A stretch of 64,000 nucleotides of DNA from Shewanella sp. UCD-KL12 (GCF_001957125.1 NZ_MPHJ01000016.1:1-64000), one strand, 5' to 3'. Counted from the stretch's first letter, positions 17,126-27,115 are shown. The notes: a model not told the origin generated them from the letters alone. Numbers and translations are program-made.

Positions 17126-19756
17126 ATGTTTAGGGAAGAATCAACTCAATGCTCACCTCGTGACGTTGGGAGGCTACAAAAAAGGATTGCTCGCTTAAGG
17201 GATTTAGCCCTTAAATATAAACGAGCCGAAGTCACTCAGAATATGCTCTTAGAGATCTCTAACTTAGCATCGAGTGTCGACTCACCTAAAGATTTCTTTT
17301 CAGAGGTTCACCGCTCACTGAACCTACTACTTCCTGCTGATAACTTTTTCGTTGCATTGCAAGAGCCAAACTCTGACCAACTAGAGATCCCCTTTTTTCT
17401 AGATGAAAAAGATCCTCATCCAAATAAGCTCTACCCCAATGAAGAGATCTCAGACAGTTTGCTCTCAGGGCTAACAGGCTATGTGCTTAAAACAGGTAAA
17501 CCTCTCCTTTGTGATGACGGCATTTTTAATGAACTAATTGCTTCAAAGAAAATAGTGAGCAGAGGTGCCCCTTGCCATCATTGGTTAGGCGTTCCGATTA
17601 AAACCAATAATCAGGTTTCAGGTGTATTAGTCGTTCAGAGCTACTCTCCCGAGATCAGCTTCTCAGAGATGGAGATTGAGCTACTCAACTTTGTTAGCTA
17701 TCAGATCTCTGGTGTCTTGGAGCGATTGCAACATCAAGATCAACTTGAGCAAGCCATTGAGCAAAGAACTAAAGAACTGAGTATCGCTTACGACAAACTA
17801 AAAGCTGAGGTCTTTGAAAGAAGACGTGCTGAGCGATTACAAAAGTCATTATTTGAAATATCAGAGTTGGCCACATCAAATATTGATAACCAACATTTTT
17901 ACTCTGAGCTACATAGAGTGATCTGCCACTTACTCCCTGCTAATAACTGCTATATAGCACTGCTCGATGATAGACTAACCCGTATCAGCTTCCCTTTTTA
18001 CGTGTCACAAAGAAGCAGCTCAACGCCCCAACCTAGAGCTGTATGCGACGGGCTTACTGAGTATGTAATTAAAAACAAACGACCTGTTCTCCTTCAACGC
18101 GATGATCTCGATACTTTAATCAACTCAGGTGTGGTGTATTCAAAAACACCAGAATTAAATAGCACTCGAGATATATCACAATGGATAGGTATCCCACTAT
18201 TTATTCATGGTCAGGTACGTGGTGCACTAACGATCTACAGCTTATGTATGTCGCAAAGCTACCAAGAGAAAGATCTGGAGCTGTTAACTTTTGTCTCTCA
18301 GCATATAGCTACAGCAATCGAAAGAAAGCTCTCAGCTGAAACCTTAAAATCTAGCTATGAGCAACTTGAAGAGAAAGTTGTCATGCGAACTCAAGCGCTG
18401 GCTCTGCTAAATAAAGACCTAGAAAAAGAGGTTAACCAAAGACGTAAAGTCGAAGAGCAGCTCGTTTATGACGCCAATCATGATCACCTCACAGGTTTGC
18501 CAAATCGCTCTATGTTTATGGAGCGATTATCTCAAGCGGTAAAACATATTCGTAGGCATGGGCTAGACAGGTTTGGCTTACTATTTATCGATCTCGATAG
18601 ATTCAAACTTATCAATGACACCTTAGGCCATCTTGAAGGAGACCGCTTCCTGATAGAGACCTCAAGACGATTGCAGCTTTGTATACGTGACAACGACACG
18701 CTAGGCCGCATCGGTGGCGATGAGTTCGTCATCCTTCTCGATGGCATTAATGGCGCTAGCGATGCAAAAGAGGTTGCTGAGCGAATACTCACTGAGTTGT
18801 CTCGCCCCTATAAACTAGCCAATCAAAGCTTCAATTCAGGTGCGAGTATCGGCATCGCATTTAGTAGTAATCATAAGTCAGATACCGCTGAATCCCTGTT
18901 ACGTGATGCTGATTCTGCGATGTACCAAGCTAAGTCTAAAGGCAAAGGCTGCTATGTTATTTTTGATGAGAAGTCTCACAAAAAGCTGGTAAAAGATGTA
19001 GAGCTAGAAAATGAATTACGCCAAGCTATTTTGAATCAAGAGTTACCTTTAAGTTATCTACCTATTCAAAACTTAAAGAACGGCTCAACAATCGCATTAG
19101 AACCTCGCCTATATTGGAACCACCCTCTTCTCGGCAAGGTAAAGCATGCTCAGCTCAATAATATCGCGGAGCATTGCAATTTAATCACAGAGTTGGATAT
19201 CTACCTGCTTGAAAAGCTCAATAGTGACCACAGCATACTGCAGGAGCTGTCCTTAGAGCATTTGCCCCTGCACCTAAATATCTCAGCGATGCACTTAAAG
19301 CATAAACATGCCGTCAGACAGCTTAAAAACAAAGTTAAGCAATGCATTTTCCCTGCGCAACAATTATGGCTATTCTTTGACGAGACAGGGTTTATCCTTG
19401 ATACCGATAACCATATCAATGCATTTGATATTCTCAAACGCCTAGAGATAAAACTAGCGCTTAAAGGTTACGGCAGCGCCCACAGTGCATTAAGCAGTCT
19501 TACTTTCCTTCCATTACATGGACTTAAGCTCGACCCTAGCTACACGACACACTTAGATAGTGAACAGCACTTAAAGCTAATAAGAGCCCATTACTTAACA
19601 GCCCAAGCATTAGAGCTCACGGTATTTGTCGATGGAATAGCTGCTATCGCTCAAAAAGAGATACTCACTGAGATAGGATTTAAAGTCGGTCAAGGCCAGG
19701 CTCTGGGTAAGGTGCTTGATCTCACATTGATAACTGATAATCAGGTTTGCGCCTAA
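17126..19756 (+). CDS. GAF-GAF-GGDEF-EAL protein, probable diguanylate cyclase
   Basis: The cytoplasmic protein of about 876 residues has a short coiled start, a first GAF domain (about 50-215), a coiled coil, a second GAF domain (about 245-400), a linking coiled coil, a GGDEF domain and an EAL-like domain. The cyclase site is intact (RIGGDEF) with the inhibitory RxxD site RDND just before it. The EAL part lacks key residues: the signature reads LEPRLYW and the loop-6 region GYGSAHS, so phosphodiesterase activity is unlikely. I chose ATG 17126 over TTG 17114, since GGCGG sits shortly before it. It faces the bpf operon across the tRNA cluster and is a plausible local source of c-di-GMP for BpfD, which is inference. 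Confidence 0.88.
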   Translation: MFREESTQCSPRDVGRLQKRIARLRDLALKYKRAEVTQNMLLEISNLASSVDSPKDFFSEVHRSLNLLLPADNFFVALQEPNSDQLEIPFFLDEKDPHPNKLYPNEEISDSLLSGLTGYVLKTGKPLLCDDGIFNELIASKKIVSRGAPCHHWLGVPIKTNNQVSGVLVVQSYSPEISFSEMEIELLNFVSYQISGVLERLQHQDQLEQAIEQRTKELSIAYDKLKAEVFERRRAERLQKSLFEISELATSNIDNQHFYSELHRVICHLLPANNCYIALLDDRLTRISFPFYVSQRSSSTPQPRAVCDGLTEYVIKNKRPVLLQRDDLDTLINSGVVYSKTPELNSTRDISQWIGIPLFIHGQVRGALTIYSLCMSQSYQEKDLELLTFVSQHIATAIERKLSAETLKSSYEQLEEKVVMRTQALALLNKDLEKEVNQRRKVEEQLVYDANHDHLTGLPNRSMFMERLSQAVKHIRRHGLDRFGLLFIDLDRFKLINDTLGHLEGDRFLIETSRRLQLCIRDNDTLGRIGGDEFVILLDGINGASDAKEVAERILTELSRPYKLANQSFNSGASIGIAFSSNHKSDTAESLLRDADSAMYQAKSKGKGCYVIFDEKSHKKLVKDVELENELRQAILNQELPLSYLPIQNLKNGSTIALEPRLYWNHPLLGKVKHAQLNNIAEHCNLITELDIYLLEKLNSDHSILQELSLEHLPLHLNISAMHLKHKHAVRQLKNKVKQCIFPAQQLWLFFDETGFILDTDNHINAFDILKRLEIKLALKGYGSAHSALSSLTFLPLHGLKLDPSYTTHLDSEQHLKLIRAHYLTAQALELTVFVDGIAAIAQKEILTEIGFKVGQGQALGKVLDLTLITDNQVCA

Positions 19757-19790
19757 GCCTTTATAGCAATTGTATTACCACCATCACTCA

Positions 19791-19832
19791 CTGCATAAGA
19801 CCCATTAAGATAAGCTCAATGGGTCTATGCAG
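19791..19832. terminator. Long hairpin between the GGDEF-EAL gene and rep
   Basis: CTGCAT-A-AGACCCATT pairs with AATGGGTCT-ATGCAG around an 11-nt loop. It is followed by CGTTGTTTT on the + strand and lies between convergent genes, so it may terminate both. Confidence 0.55.
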
Positions 19833-19861
19833 CGTTGTTTTAATACCTTTAGCACAAGGTA

Positions 19862-21874
19862 CTATTTTTTAAACATATCTCTTAAGTTGGCAATATTGGA
19901 CTTGCCTGACTCTTGCCTTTGCTGCTCACTTTGCACTTGCTTACGGTTTTCCCAAATCAAGTCATCCTGTGGAAGCTCCATCAAGAAACGACTAGGCTCA
20001 CACCGCATGGTTTCACCAAACTGACGACGTTCACGACATAAAACAAACCAAAGCTCTTTCTGAGCACGAGTGATCCCCACATAGGCTAGGCGTCGCTCCT
20101 CTTCAACATTTCCTTCATCAATACTCGTTTGATGAGGCAATATTCGCTCCTCTGTTCCAACCATAAATACAAAGGGAAACTCTAGCCCCTTAGAGGCATG
20201 CAGTGTCATCAATTGAACCTGATCGCCTCCTTCATCCTCACTATTGCGCTCCATCATGTCACGCAAAGTTAGCCGCGTGACGACCTCAGGCAAGGTCATC
20301 CCCTCATCGAGATCATCCCCTTCCAACATCTCTGTCACCCAACGATAAAGCTCAGAGATATTCTTCATTCTCATTTCAGCCGCTTTAGCACTGGTACTCG
20401 TCTCGTAAAGATAATCTTCATAGTTGATATTACGAATGAGATGTTTAATAGCATCAACTGACTCTCCACGCTTTACCGTTTCACCAGTATCGACAATAAA
20501 CTTGCCAAACTTGTATAACGAAGCCATAGCTGCAGGTGGCAGATGGTGATTGAGTTCGGCATCAAAACTCGCTTCAAACATAGAAATTTGTCGCTCGTTT
20601 GCAAACGTTCCCAAACGTTCTAGAGTCGAAGGGCCGATACCTCGCTTGGGTAGATTAACCACTCGCAAAAAAGCATTGTCATCATCTGGATTCACCACAA
20701 GCCTGAGATAGGCCATGATATCTTTAATCTCGGCGCGACCAAAAAATGAGGTCCCCCCACTGAGCTTGTATGGTATGCGGTTAGTCATCAATGCCCTCTC
20801 TAATAAGCGAGATTGATGGTTTCCTCGATACAGAATGGCATAGTCACCGAATTGGGTTTTCCCCATAAACTTATGACGGATCATCTCTGCAATGACCCGC
20901 TCAGCTTCCTGCTCCTCATTAGCAGCAATTAATACTCTCAGAGGCTCACCATAAGCCAGCTCACTGAAGAGTGCTTTATCATACACATGAGGGTTATTAG
21001 CAATAAGAATATTCGCCGCTCTAAGGATCCTTTGACTAGAGCGGTAATTTTGCTCCAGCTTAATCAGACGTAAAGCAGGGAAATCTTTACCCAGCAAAAC
21101 AAGGTTTTGTGGTTTAGCGCCACGCCATGAATAGATTGATTGATCATCGTCGCCAACAACAGTAAACCTAGCTCGCTCACCAACCAGTAACTTCACCATC
21201 TCATATTGACTGGTGTTTGTATCTTGGTACTCATCCACCAGCATATATTGAATGCGTGTCTGCCAACGGGCTCTAACTTCGCTGTTGTGTCTCAGTATCA
21301 AGGTTGGGATTAAAATCAGATCATCAAAATCCAAAGCATTATAGGCTTTCATATGCTGAGCATATCGCTTATAAAGCGCAGCAAAGAGCTGTGACTGCTC
21401 ATCCTTTGCAATGGTAATCGCCTGCTCAGGGACAATAAGATCTCCCTTCCAATTGGAGATAGCAGTCATCAAAGCCCTAAGCAGATCTTTGTCACCCTCT
21501 AACTCATCTTCAGTGAGATCTTTTAGCAGTGCTAAACTATCTTGATCGTCAAACAGAGAAAAGCCTGGCTTTAAGCCCACCACCTTATGCTCCCGCTTAA
21601 TGATCTCTAAGCCCAGAGTATGGAAGGTTGAGATCCATAAACCACGTGCTTCTTTACGTCCCATGGACTGAGCAACACGCTCTTTCATCTCACGAGCCGC
21701 TTTGTTGGTAAACGTTACCGCAGCAATATTCCGAGCCTTATAACCACACTTTTGCACCAAATGAGCAATCTTATTAATGATCACTCGAGTCTTACCACTA
21801 CCTGCGCCTGCGAGCACGAGGCAGGGGCCTGATACATAGTGTACGGCTTCGTCTTGTCCGGGGTTTAGCTTCAT
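19862..21874 (-). CDS. rep: ATP-dependent DNA helicase Rep (UvrD/Rep superfamily I)
   Basis: The 670 residues compare with about 673 in E. coli Rep, and the start MKLNPGQ(D)EAV is close to the E. coli one. Visible motifs are Walker A GAGSGKTR (about 23-30), motif Ia TFTNKAAREM, motif II VDEYQDTN, motif III GDDDQSIYSWRGA, QNYRSS (IV), TLHASKGLE (V) and VGITRAQ (VI). Rep is a 3'-5' helicase that works with the replisome to clear bound proteins. In E. coli rep also lies near the ilv genes. Confidence 0.95.
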   Translation of the reverse strand: MKLNPGQDEAVHYVSGPCLVLAGAGSGKTRVIINKIAHLVQKCGYKARNIAAVTFTNKAAREMKERVAQSMGRKEARGLWISTFHTLGLEIIKREHKVVGLKPGFSLFDDQDSLALLKDLTEDELEGDKDLLRALMTAISNWKGDLIVPEQAITIAKDEQSQLFAALYKRYAQHMKAYNALDFDDLILIPTLILRHNSEVRARWQTRIQYMLVDEYQDTNTSQYEMVKLLVGERARFTVVGDDDQSIYSWRGAKPQNLVLLGKDFPALRLIKLEQNYRSSQRILRAANILIANNPHVYDKALFSELAYGEPLRVLIAANEEQEAERVIAEMIRHKFMGKTQFGDYAILYRGNHQSRLLERALMTNRIPYKLSGGTSFFGRAEIKDIMAYLRLVVNPDDDNAFLRVVNLPKRGIGPSTLERLGTFANERQISMFEASFDAELNHHLPPAAMASLYKFGKFIVDTGETVKRGESVDAIKHLIRNINYEDYLYETSTSAKAAEMRMKNISELYRWVTEMLEGDDLDEGMTLPEVVTRLTLRDMMERNSEDEGGDQVQLMTLHASKGLEFPFVFMVGTEERILPHQTSIDEGNVEEERRLAYVGITRAQKELWFVLCRERRQFGETMRCEPSRFLMELPQDDLIWENRKQVQSEQQRQESGKSNIANLRDMFKK

Positions 21875-22092
21875 CGGTTTACAGTTACCAGCATTTAAAA
21901 GGGAATTTTAAGGAGGCGATCATACCAGAAACTCTTCATATTCAATCTTACAAATTACATGTTTCATTCTCAGCATGTCAGTTTCAAAGATAAAAAGTAG
22001 CAAACCTTTTTATACTTCAGTTGTCTATGAAAAGCGCAAGTCAATAAATTCGATGCTGTGATGAATAAAAGTTTACCTTGCCACATTGATAA

Positions 22093-22121
22093 TTGCGTTC
22101 TTCTCCTGTCTCCAATAGAAT
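22093..22121 (+). promoter_or_regulatory. Promoter of the tetR-efflux operon
   Basis: TTGCGT (22093-22098) and TAGAAT (22116-22121) are separated by 17 bp. The expected start site falls inside the palindrome that begins at 22123. Confidence 0.6.
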
Positions 22122-22122
22122 A

Positions 22123-22142
22123 GTGAATGAACGTTCATTCAC
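22123..22142. promoter_or_regulatory. 20-bp perfect palindrome, probable TetR operator
   Basis: GTGAATGAACGTTCATTCAC is perfectly self-complementary, starts one base after the -10 hexamer and lies 9 bp before the regulator's first ATG. This fits autorepression by the TetR-family protein encoded next. Confidence 0.8.
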
Positions 22143-22151
22143 CTCGAGATT

Positions 22152-22790
22152 ATGCTCAGTATGGATAACAAACGCGAACTGATATTTAACGCAACAGAAA
22201 AGATTATTGCGACTAAAGGACTGCAAGGTCTCTCTATGCAGCAAATTGCTAATGAAGCTGGCGTAGCGGCAGGCACTATCTATCGCTACTTTAAAGACAA
22301 AGATGAGTTAATTAACGAACTCAGAAAAAACGTGTTACGTGTCGTCGCAGAAAATATTCTCTCTGACAGTGATAAGGGGACGATTGAGCAAAGGTTTAAA
22401 CGGATCTGGTTCAATATTGTTGACTTTGGTCGCCAGCGTACACAAGCAAACTTAAGCTATGAGCAATATATTCATCTGCCTGGCATAGACTCTGATCCGC
22501 ATCAGACATATGAAAAAGCGACTTTTGAACGATTACATAATCTGTTCGAAGAGGGAAAGCAGCAGGCGCTATTTCACGCTTTATCAAACAAAGCCATGTT
22601 TGCTATATCCCTTGAGCCAGCTGTAGCGCTTGGGCGTAGTATTCGCAGGGGGCAGTTGGCGTATAACAAAGCAGAGTTAGAGTTGGTCTGCAATTTATGT
22701 TGGCAAGCACTATTGGTACAAACTCAAGCAGCTAATTTAACCCAAACTGAAGAATCGGACTCAACTAACAAGGCGCTATCAGGACAATGA
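22152..22790 (+). CDS. TetR-family repressor of the RND efflux operon
   Basis: The 212-residue protein has an N-terminal helix-turn-helix (about 20-50: GLSMQQIANEAGVAAGTIYRYF) and a C-terminal ligand domain typical of AcrR-like regulators. ATG 22152 and ATG 22161 are both possible starts; neither has a strong Shine-Dalgarno and the family would fit MDNKREL (22161). It is first in an operon with an adaptor and an RND pump and sits over its own operator, so it likely represses the pump until a toxic ligand binds. Its last codons are part of a tandem duplication. Confidence 0.88.
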   Translation: MLSMDNKRELIFNATEKIIATKGLQGLSMQQIANEAGVAAGTIYRYFKDKDELINELRKNVLRVVAENILSDSDKGTIEQRFKRIWFNIVDFGRQRTQANLSYEQYIHLPGIDSDPHQTYEKATFERLHNLFEEGKQQALFHALSNKAMFAISLEPAVALGRSIRRGQLAYNKAELELVCNLCWQALLVQTQAANLTQTEESDSTNKALSGQ

Positions 22791-22880
22791 ATAATTTGAA
22801 CATCCCTGATGCTACTTGCCGTTTTTACTATCAAGCAGAATTTTTAAACTTAACTAACAAGGAGCTATCAGGACAATGAA
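22763..22880 (+). repeat. 29-bp direct repeat at an 89-bp period (tetR end / adaptor start)
   Basis: AACTAACAAGG-C/A-GCTATCAGGACAATGAA occurs at 22763-22791 and at 22852-22880 with one mismatch. The first copy holds the tetR stop codon, the second the ribosome-binding region and ATG of the adaptor. Upstream similarity is weaker (a shared TCAAGCAG), as expected for an older tandem duplication. Confidence 0.8.
22787..22879 (+). CDS. Possible 30-residue ORF between tetR and the adaptor
   Basis: ATG 22787 overlaps the tetR stop (ATGA), and the ORF stop at 22877-22879 overlaps the adaptor ATG 22876 (ATGA again). It ends LTNKELSGQ, mirroring the STNKALSGQ end of the repressor. It arises from the 89-bp duplication. 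It could be translated as a coupling bridge, but no independent evidence shows that the peptide has a function. Confidence 0.3.
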   Translation: MNNLNIPDATCRFYYQAEFLNLTNKELSGQ

Positions 22881-23994
22881 AAAGTGGACCCTGATCATGC
22901 TAATTATCGCACTGCTAGCTTTTGGCTCAGTAATTGGTTTTAACTTAATGGTTAAAGGCAAAATTGCCGATGCTATTGCCAATATGCCCGAGCCTACTTC
23001 AGCAGTAACGGCTATGACAGTCACTCCTGAAAAGTGGCAGCCAACAATCGATGCCATTGGGTTTGTCGAACCCAATCAAGGGCTCACAATTGCTAATGAA
23101 CTGTCTGGGGTAGTGTCTGCTATCAACTTTGAAAATGGCAGCGAAGTAAAGCCAGGCCAAAGCTTAATCGTGCTCGATTCAGCGGTAGAAAAAGCTAACC
23201 TCAAAAGCAAAATGGTACAGCTTCCTGCGTCTGAAGCCGATTACAAACGTCTACAGCGCCTGTATAAGCAAAAATCAGTATCGAAACAAGACTTAGATAA
23301 TAGTGAAGCCAAATATTTAGCCCTGAAAGCCGATATTGAAAGCCTTAGCGCAACCATAGAACGTCGCCAGATAGATGCCCCCTTTGGTGGCTTAATTGGT
23401 ATTCGCAGTATTAATTTAGGGGAATACCTGCAAGCGGGCACCGATATTGTTCGATTAGAAGATATCAGCACCATGAAGATCAGGTTTACCGTTCCTCAAA
23501 CACAACTGCCTAAGATTAGTAAAGGCCAAACTATTCACGTGTTTGTTGACGCTTATCCAGAGCTTCCTTTTGAAGGCAAAATCTCAGCCATTGAGCCCGC
23601 GGTATTTTATCAAAGTGGCCTAATCCAAATTCAGGCAGAGATACCTAACATTGACACTAAGTTACGTAGCGGTATGTTTGCTCGAGTCGCTGTGCTACTA
23701 CCTGAGATGACTAACCAATTTGTGCTTCCACAAACGGCTATCAACTTTACGCTTTATGGTAACTCTATCTATCTCATCAATGAGGTCACTGAAGAGGGCG
23801 AACAGATTAAGCGCGTCAATCAGATAAATGTTGAAGTCATTGAACGTAATGGTAACTACGCATTAGTCAAAGGCGAACTAAAAGCAGATGACCTAGTCGT
23901 CACATCAGGTCAAGTTAGGCTCAGCAATGGCAGCAAGGTAAAAGTTGCCAGTGATGATGCCCTGACGCTTCCTGCAACAATGCCAAAACTTTAA
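22876..23994 (+). CDS. RND efflux periplasmic adaptor (membrane fusion protein)
   Basis: The 372-residue protein has an N-terminal membrane anchor (about 4-24, without a lipobox). The first lipoyl half is near ANELSGVVSAINFENGSEVKPGQ, a short coiled hairpin spans about 105-155, the second lipoyl half is IDAPFGGLIGIR, and a beta-barrel and membrane-proximal domain follow. It joins the RND pump encoded 12 bp downstream to an outer-membrane TolC protein that must come from elsewhere, since none is in this operon. AAGGAG and AGGA lie before the ATG. Confidence 0.92.
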   Translation: MKKWTLIMLIIALLAFGSVIGFNLMVKGKIADAIANMPEPTSAVTAMTVTPEKWQPTIDAIGFVEPNQGLTIANELSGVVSAINFENGSEVKPGQSLIVLDSAVEKANLKSKMVQLPASEADYKRLQRLYKQKSVSKQDLDNSEAKYLALKADIESLSATIERRQIDAPFGGLIGIRSINLGEYLQAGTDIVRLEDISTMKIRFTVPQTQLPKISKGQTIHVFVDAYPELPFEGKISAIEPAVFYQSGLIQIQAEIPNIDTKLRSGMFARVAVLLPEMTNQFVLPQTAINFTLYGNSIYLINEVTEEGEQIKRVNQINVEVIERNGNYALVKGELKADDLVVTSGQVRLSNGSKVKVASDDALTLPATMPKL

Positions 23995-24006
23995 TAGGAG
24001 CTGGCA

Positions 24007-27000
24007 ATGCGTTTTACAGATATTTTCATTCGTAGGCCGGTTCTCGCCGCCTCGATAAGCTTACTGCTGCTGCTATTAGGTTTCTTCTCCCTAAATAGCA
24101 TGCAGGTACGTGAGTACCCAGAGATGACCAATACCGTGGTCACGGTATCCACCAGCTACTACGGTGCCGATGCGAATCTTATACAGGGCTTTATTACCCA
24201 ACCACTGGAGCAAGCTTTAGCTCAGGCGGACAATATTGATTTCATGACCTCAGACAGCTCTTTGGGCACCTCAAAGATCACTGTGTATATGAAGCTAAAT
24301 ACAGATCCCAATGGTGCGCTGGCGGATATTCTAGCCAAGGTCAACTCGGTACGTTCACAGCTTCCAAAAGAAGCTGAAGACTCCACGGTAGATATGTCTA
24401 CGGGCTCACAAACATCCGTTCTCTACCTCTCTTTCTACAGTGATCAGATCAACTCTAGTCAGATCACCGATTACTTAGAGCGTGTCGTTAAACCTGAGCT
24501 ATTCACGATTAATGGTGTGGCTAAAGTAAACCTCTATGGCGGTATGAAATACGCGATGAGAGTCTGGTTAGATCCTGCTCGTATGGGTGGCTTTAACTTA
24601 TCTTCAACTGAAGTGATGCAGGTACTGCAGGCAAACAATTACCAATCAGCTGTAGGTCAAACTAATGGTGGTTTTACGCTGCTTAATGGCACTGCAGATA
24701 CCCAAGTTGCCACTGTCGATGAACTGAAAAAGCTGGTTATTTCTAGCAAAGATGGATTGGTCATTCGTCTAGGTGATATTGCCGATGTTAGCCTTGAGAA
24801 GAGCCATGATGTCTTTCGTGCTTTAGCCGATGGGCAAGAGGCGGTGGTCGTTGGTTTAGATGTCACCCCAACGGCAAACCCACTTGATGTAGCAGCAGAT
24901 GCTCGTGCTCTGATGCCAGATATAGAGCGTAACCTTCCTAGCTCTATGAAGGTTCGCATGCTTTATGATTCATCACTTGCTATCGATGAATCAATTAATG
25001 AAGTGATTAAAACGATCGCTGAAGCCGCATTGATTGTAATTATTGTTATCACCCTCTTTTTAGGTTCATTACGTGCAGTTGTGATCCCTATTGTCACCAT
25101 TCCACTGTCATTAATCGGTGTCGCTATCATCATGCAGATGTTTGGCTTTACCCTGAACCTGATGACACTACTTGCTATGGTGTTAGCAATTGGCTTAGTG
25201 GTCGATGATGCTATCGTAGTCGTAGAGAATGTTGATCGGCATATTAAGCTAGGTGAGACACCTTTTAGGGCGGCAATTATTGGTACCCGTGAGATTGCGG
25301 TTCCAGTCATCTCTATGACCATTACCCTTGCAGCTGTATATGCGCCAATTGCATTAATGGGAGGAATTACAGGCTCGCTCTTTAAAGAGTTTGCGCTCAC
25401 CTTAGCTGGTGCGGTATTCATCTCAGGCATAGTGGCATTAACGCTCTCACCTATGATGTGTTCTAAGATATTAAAGCCTCACACTAAGCCAAACCGATTC
25501 GAGCAAGGCGTTGAAACCTTCTTAAATGGAATGACTAACCGCTATCAAAGCATGCTAAATGCCGTCATGGAGCGTCGTCCTGTCGTCGTTGCATTTGCGA
25601 TAATTGTCTTTGCATCTCTACCGGTTATGTTTAGCTTTATTCCCTCAGAACTTGCACCAAACGAAGATAAGAGTGTTGTCATGATGATGGGCACAGCGCC
25701 ATCTACTGCCAACTTAGACTATATTCAATCGACGATGTCGCAGGTAACAGATCTCATTAAGAGCCATCCTGAAAGTGCTGCATCCTTAGCCTTTGTCGGT
25801 GTACCTAACTCTAACCAAGCGTTTGGTTTAGCACCATTAGTGCCTTGGAGTGAACGTGACAAATCACAAAAAGAGATGCAAAAGGTGTTAGGTGCTGAAG
25901 CTAAAGAGATACCTGGAATGGCAGTAACAACATTCCAGATGCCTGAGCTTCCTGGTGCTTCTGGTGGTTTACCCATTCAGTTTGTTATCACCAGCTCAAA
26001 CTCATTTGAGAGCCTATTTCAAATTGGTAGTAGCGTTCTTGAAAAGGTGCAAAACAGTCCGTTATTTGTCTATTCAGAGATTAACCTTAAGTTTGACTCT
26101 GGCACGATGAAGCTGCATATCAAGCGCGACATAGCGGGAACCTATGGCGTCACTATGCAAGATATTGGTATGACATTAACGACCATGATGAGTGATGGTT
26201 ATGTCAATCGCATAAACTTGGATGGTCGCTCGTACGAAGTTATCCCTCAAGTCGAGCGTAAATACCGAGCGAACCCAGAGTCTCTTGATGGCTACTATGT
26301 CAAAGCAGCCGATGGTAAATCAATCCCGCTCTCGAGTTTAGTTGATATTGAGATGGTTTCTGAGCCTCGCTCACTGCCACACTTTAATCAGATGAACTCT
26401 ATCACTGTAGGTGGTGTTGCAACGCCAGGTGTTGCCATTGGTGATGCGATTGCCTTCTTACAGAATATTGGCGATAACGACTTACCTAAAGGTTATAACT
26501 ATGACTTCCTCGGTGAAGCGCGTCAGTTTGTCACTGAAGGCTCCGCACTGTTTGCAACTTTTGGATTAGCCCTAGCAATTATCTTCTTGGTGTTAGCGAG
26601 TCAATTTGAAAGCGCTCGCGATCCTCTGGTGATCTTGGTCTCTGTACCTCTGGCTATCAGTGGTGCACTCATCGCACTCGGTTGGACTCATGTTTTCGGT
26701 CTATCTTCGATGAACATCTATACCCAAGTCGGCCTGATCACTTTAGTTGGCCTAATCACCAAACACGGTATCTTGATGTGTGAAGTCGCCAAAGAGGAGC
26801 AGTTACATAATGGCCTTAGTAAGACTGACGCGATTAAGCTTGCAGCAACAGTTCGTCTTCGTCCCATTCTGATGACAACTGCCGCAATGATTGCAGGCCT
26901 AATCCCCCTATTGTTTGCCGTAGGCGCAGGGGCAGTGGCTCGCTTCAACATTGGATTAGTGATTGTTTCCGGCTTAGCAATTGGTACTGTATTTACGTTA

Positions 27001-27090
27001 TTCGTATTGCCTGTTATCTATAGCTATCTTGCTCAGAGACATGAACCATTACCTGTCTTTGATGAAGAGTTAACGGCATCAAAACCTTAG
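24007..27090 (+). CDS. RND multidrug efflux pump (HAE-1 class)
   Basis: The 1027-residue inner-membrane proton antiporter starts MRFTDIFIRRPVLA, as AcrB-class pumps do. It has 12 expected membrane helices in two halves and two large periplasmic loops. The proton-relay Asp pair is present in TM4 (GLVVDDAIVVVENV). The HAE-1 type points to organic substrates such as drugs, dyes or bile-like compounds and not metals. It is the last gene of the tetR-adaptor-pump operon, with a terminator 30 bp downstream. Confidence 0.93.
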   Translation: MRFTDIFIRRPVLAASISLLLLLLGFFSLNSMQVREYPEMTNTVVTVSTSYYGADANLIQGFITQPLEQALAQADNIDFMTSDSSLGTSKITVYMKLNTDPNGALADILAKVNSVRSQLPKEAEDSTVDMSTGSQTSVLYLSFYSDQINSSQITDYLERVVKPELFTINGVAKVNLYGGMKYAMRVWLDPARMGGFNLSSTEVMQVLQANNYQSAVGQTNGGFTLLNGTADTQVATVDELKKLVISSKDGLVIRLGDIADVSLEKSHDVFRALADGQEAVVVGLDVTPTANPLDVAADARALMPDIERNLPSSMKVRMLYDSSLAIDESINEVIKTIAEAALIVIIVITLFLGSLRAVVIPIVTIPLSLIGVAIIMQMFGFTLNLMTLLAMVLAIGLVVDDAIVVVENVDRHIKLGETPFRAAIIGTREIAVPVISMTITLAAVYAPIALMGGITGSLFKEFALTLAGAVFISGIVALTLSPMMCSKILKPHTKPNRFEQGVETFLNGMTNRYQSMLNAVMERRPVVVAFAIIVFASLPVMFSFIPSELAPNEDKSVVMMMGTAPSTANLDYIQSTMSQVTDLIKSHPESAASLAFVGVPNSNQAFGLAPLVPWSERDKSQKEMQKVLGAEAKEIPGMAVTTFQMPELPGASGGLPIQFVITSSNSFESLFQIGSSVLEKVQNSPLFVYSEINLKFDSGTMKLHIKRDIAGTYGVTMQDIGMTLTTMMSDGYVNRINLDGRSYEVIPQVERKYRANPESLDGYYVKAADGKSIPLSSLVDIEMVSEPRSLPHFNQMNSITVGGVATPGVAIGDAIAFLQNIGDNDLPKGYNYDFLGEARQFVTEGSALFATFGLALAIIFLVLASQFESARDPLVILVSVPLAISGALIALGWTHVFGLSSMNIYTQVGLITLVGLITKHGILMCEVAKEEQLHNGLSKTDAIKLAATVRLRPILMTTAAMIAGLIPLLFAVGAGAVARFNIGLVIVSGLAIGTVFTLFVLPVIYSYLAQRHEPLPVFDEELTASKP

Positions 27091-27115
27091 GTTCTAGCGC
27101 CAGTTATAAAACCTA

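Noticed and set aside
17126..19756. Active c-di-GMP phosphodiesterase
   Set aside because: The EAL signature reads EPR and the loop-6 motif is lost, so only the cyclase half is likely to act.
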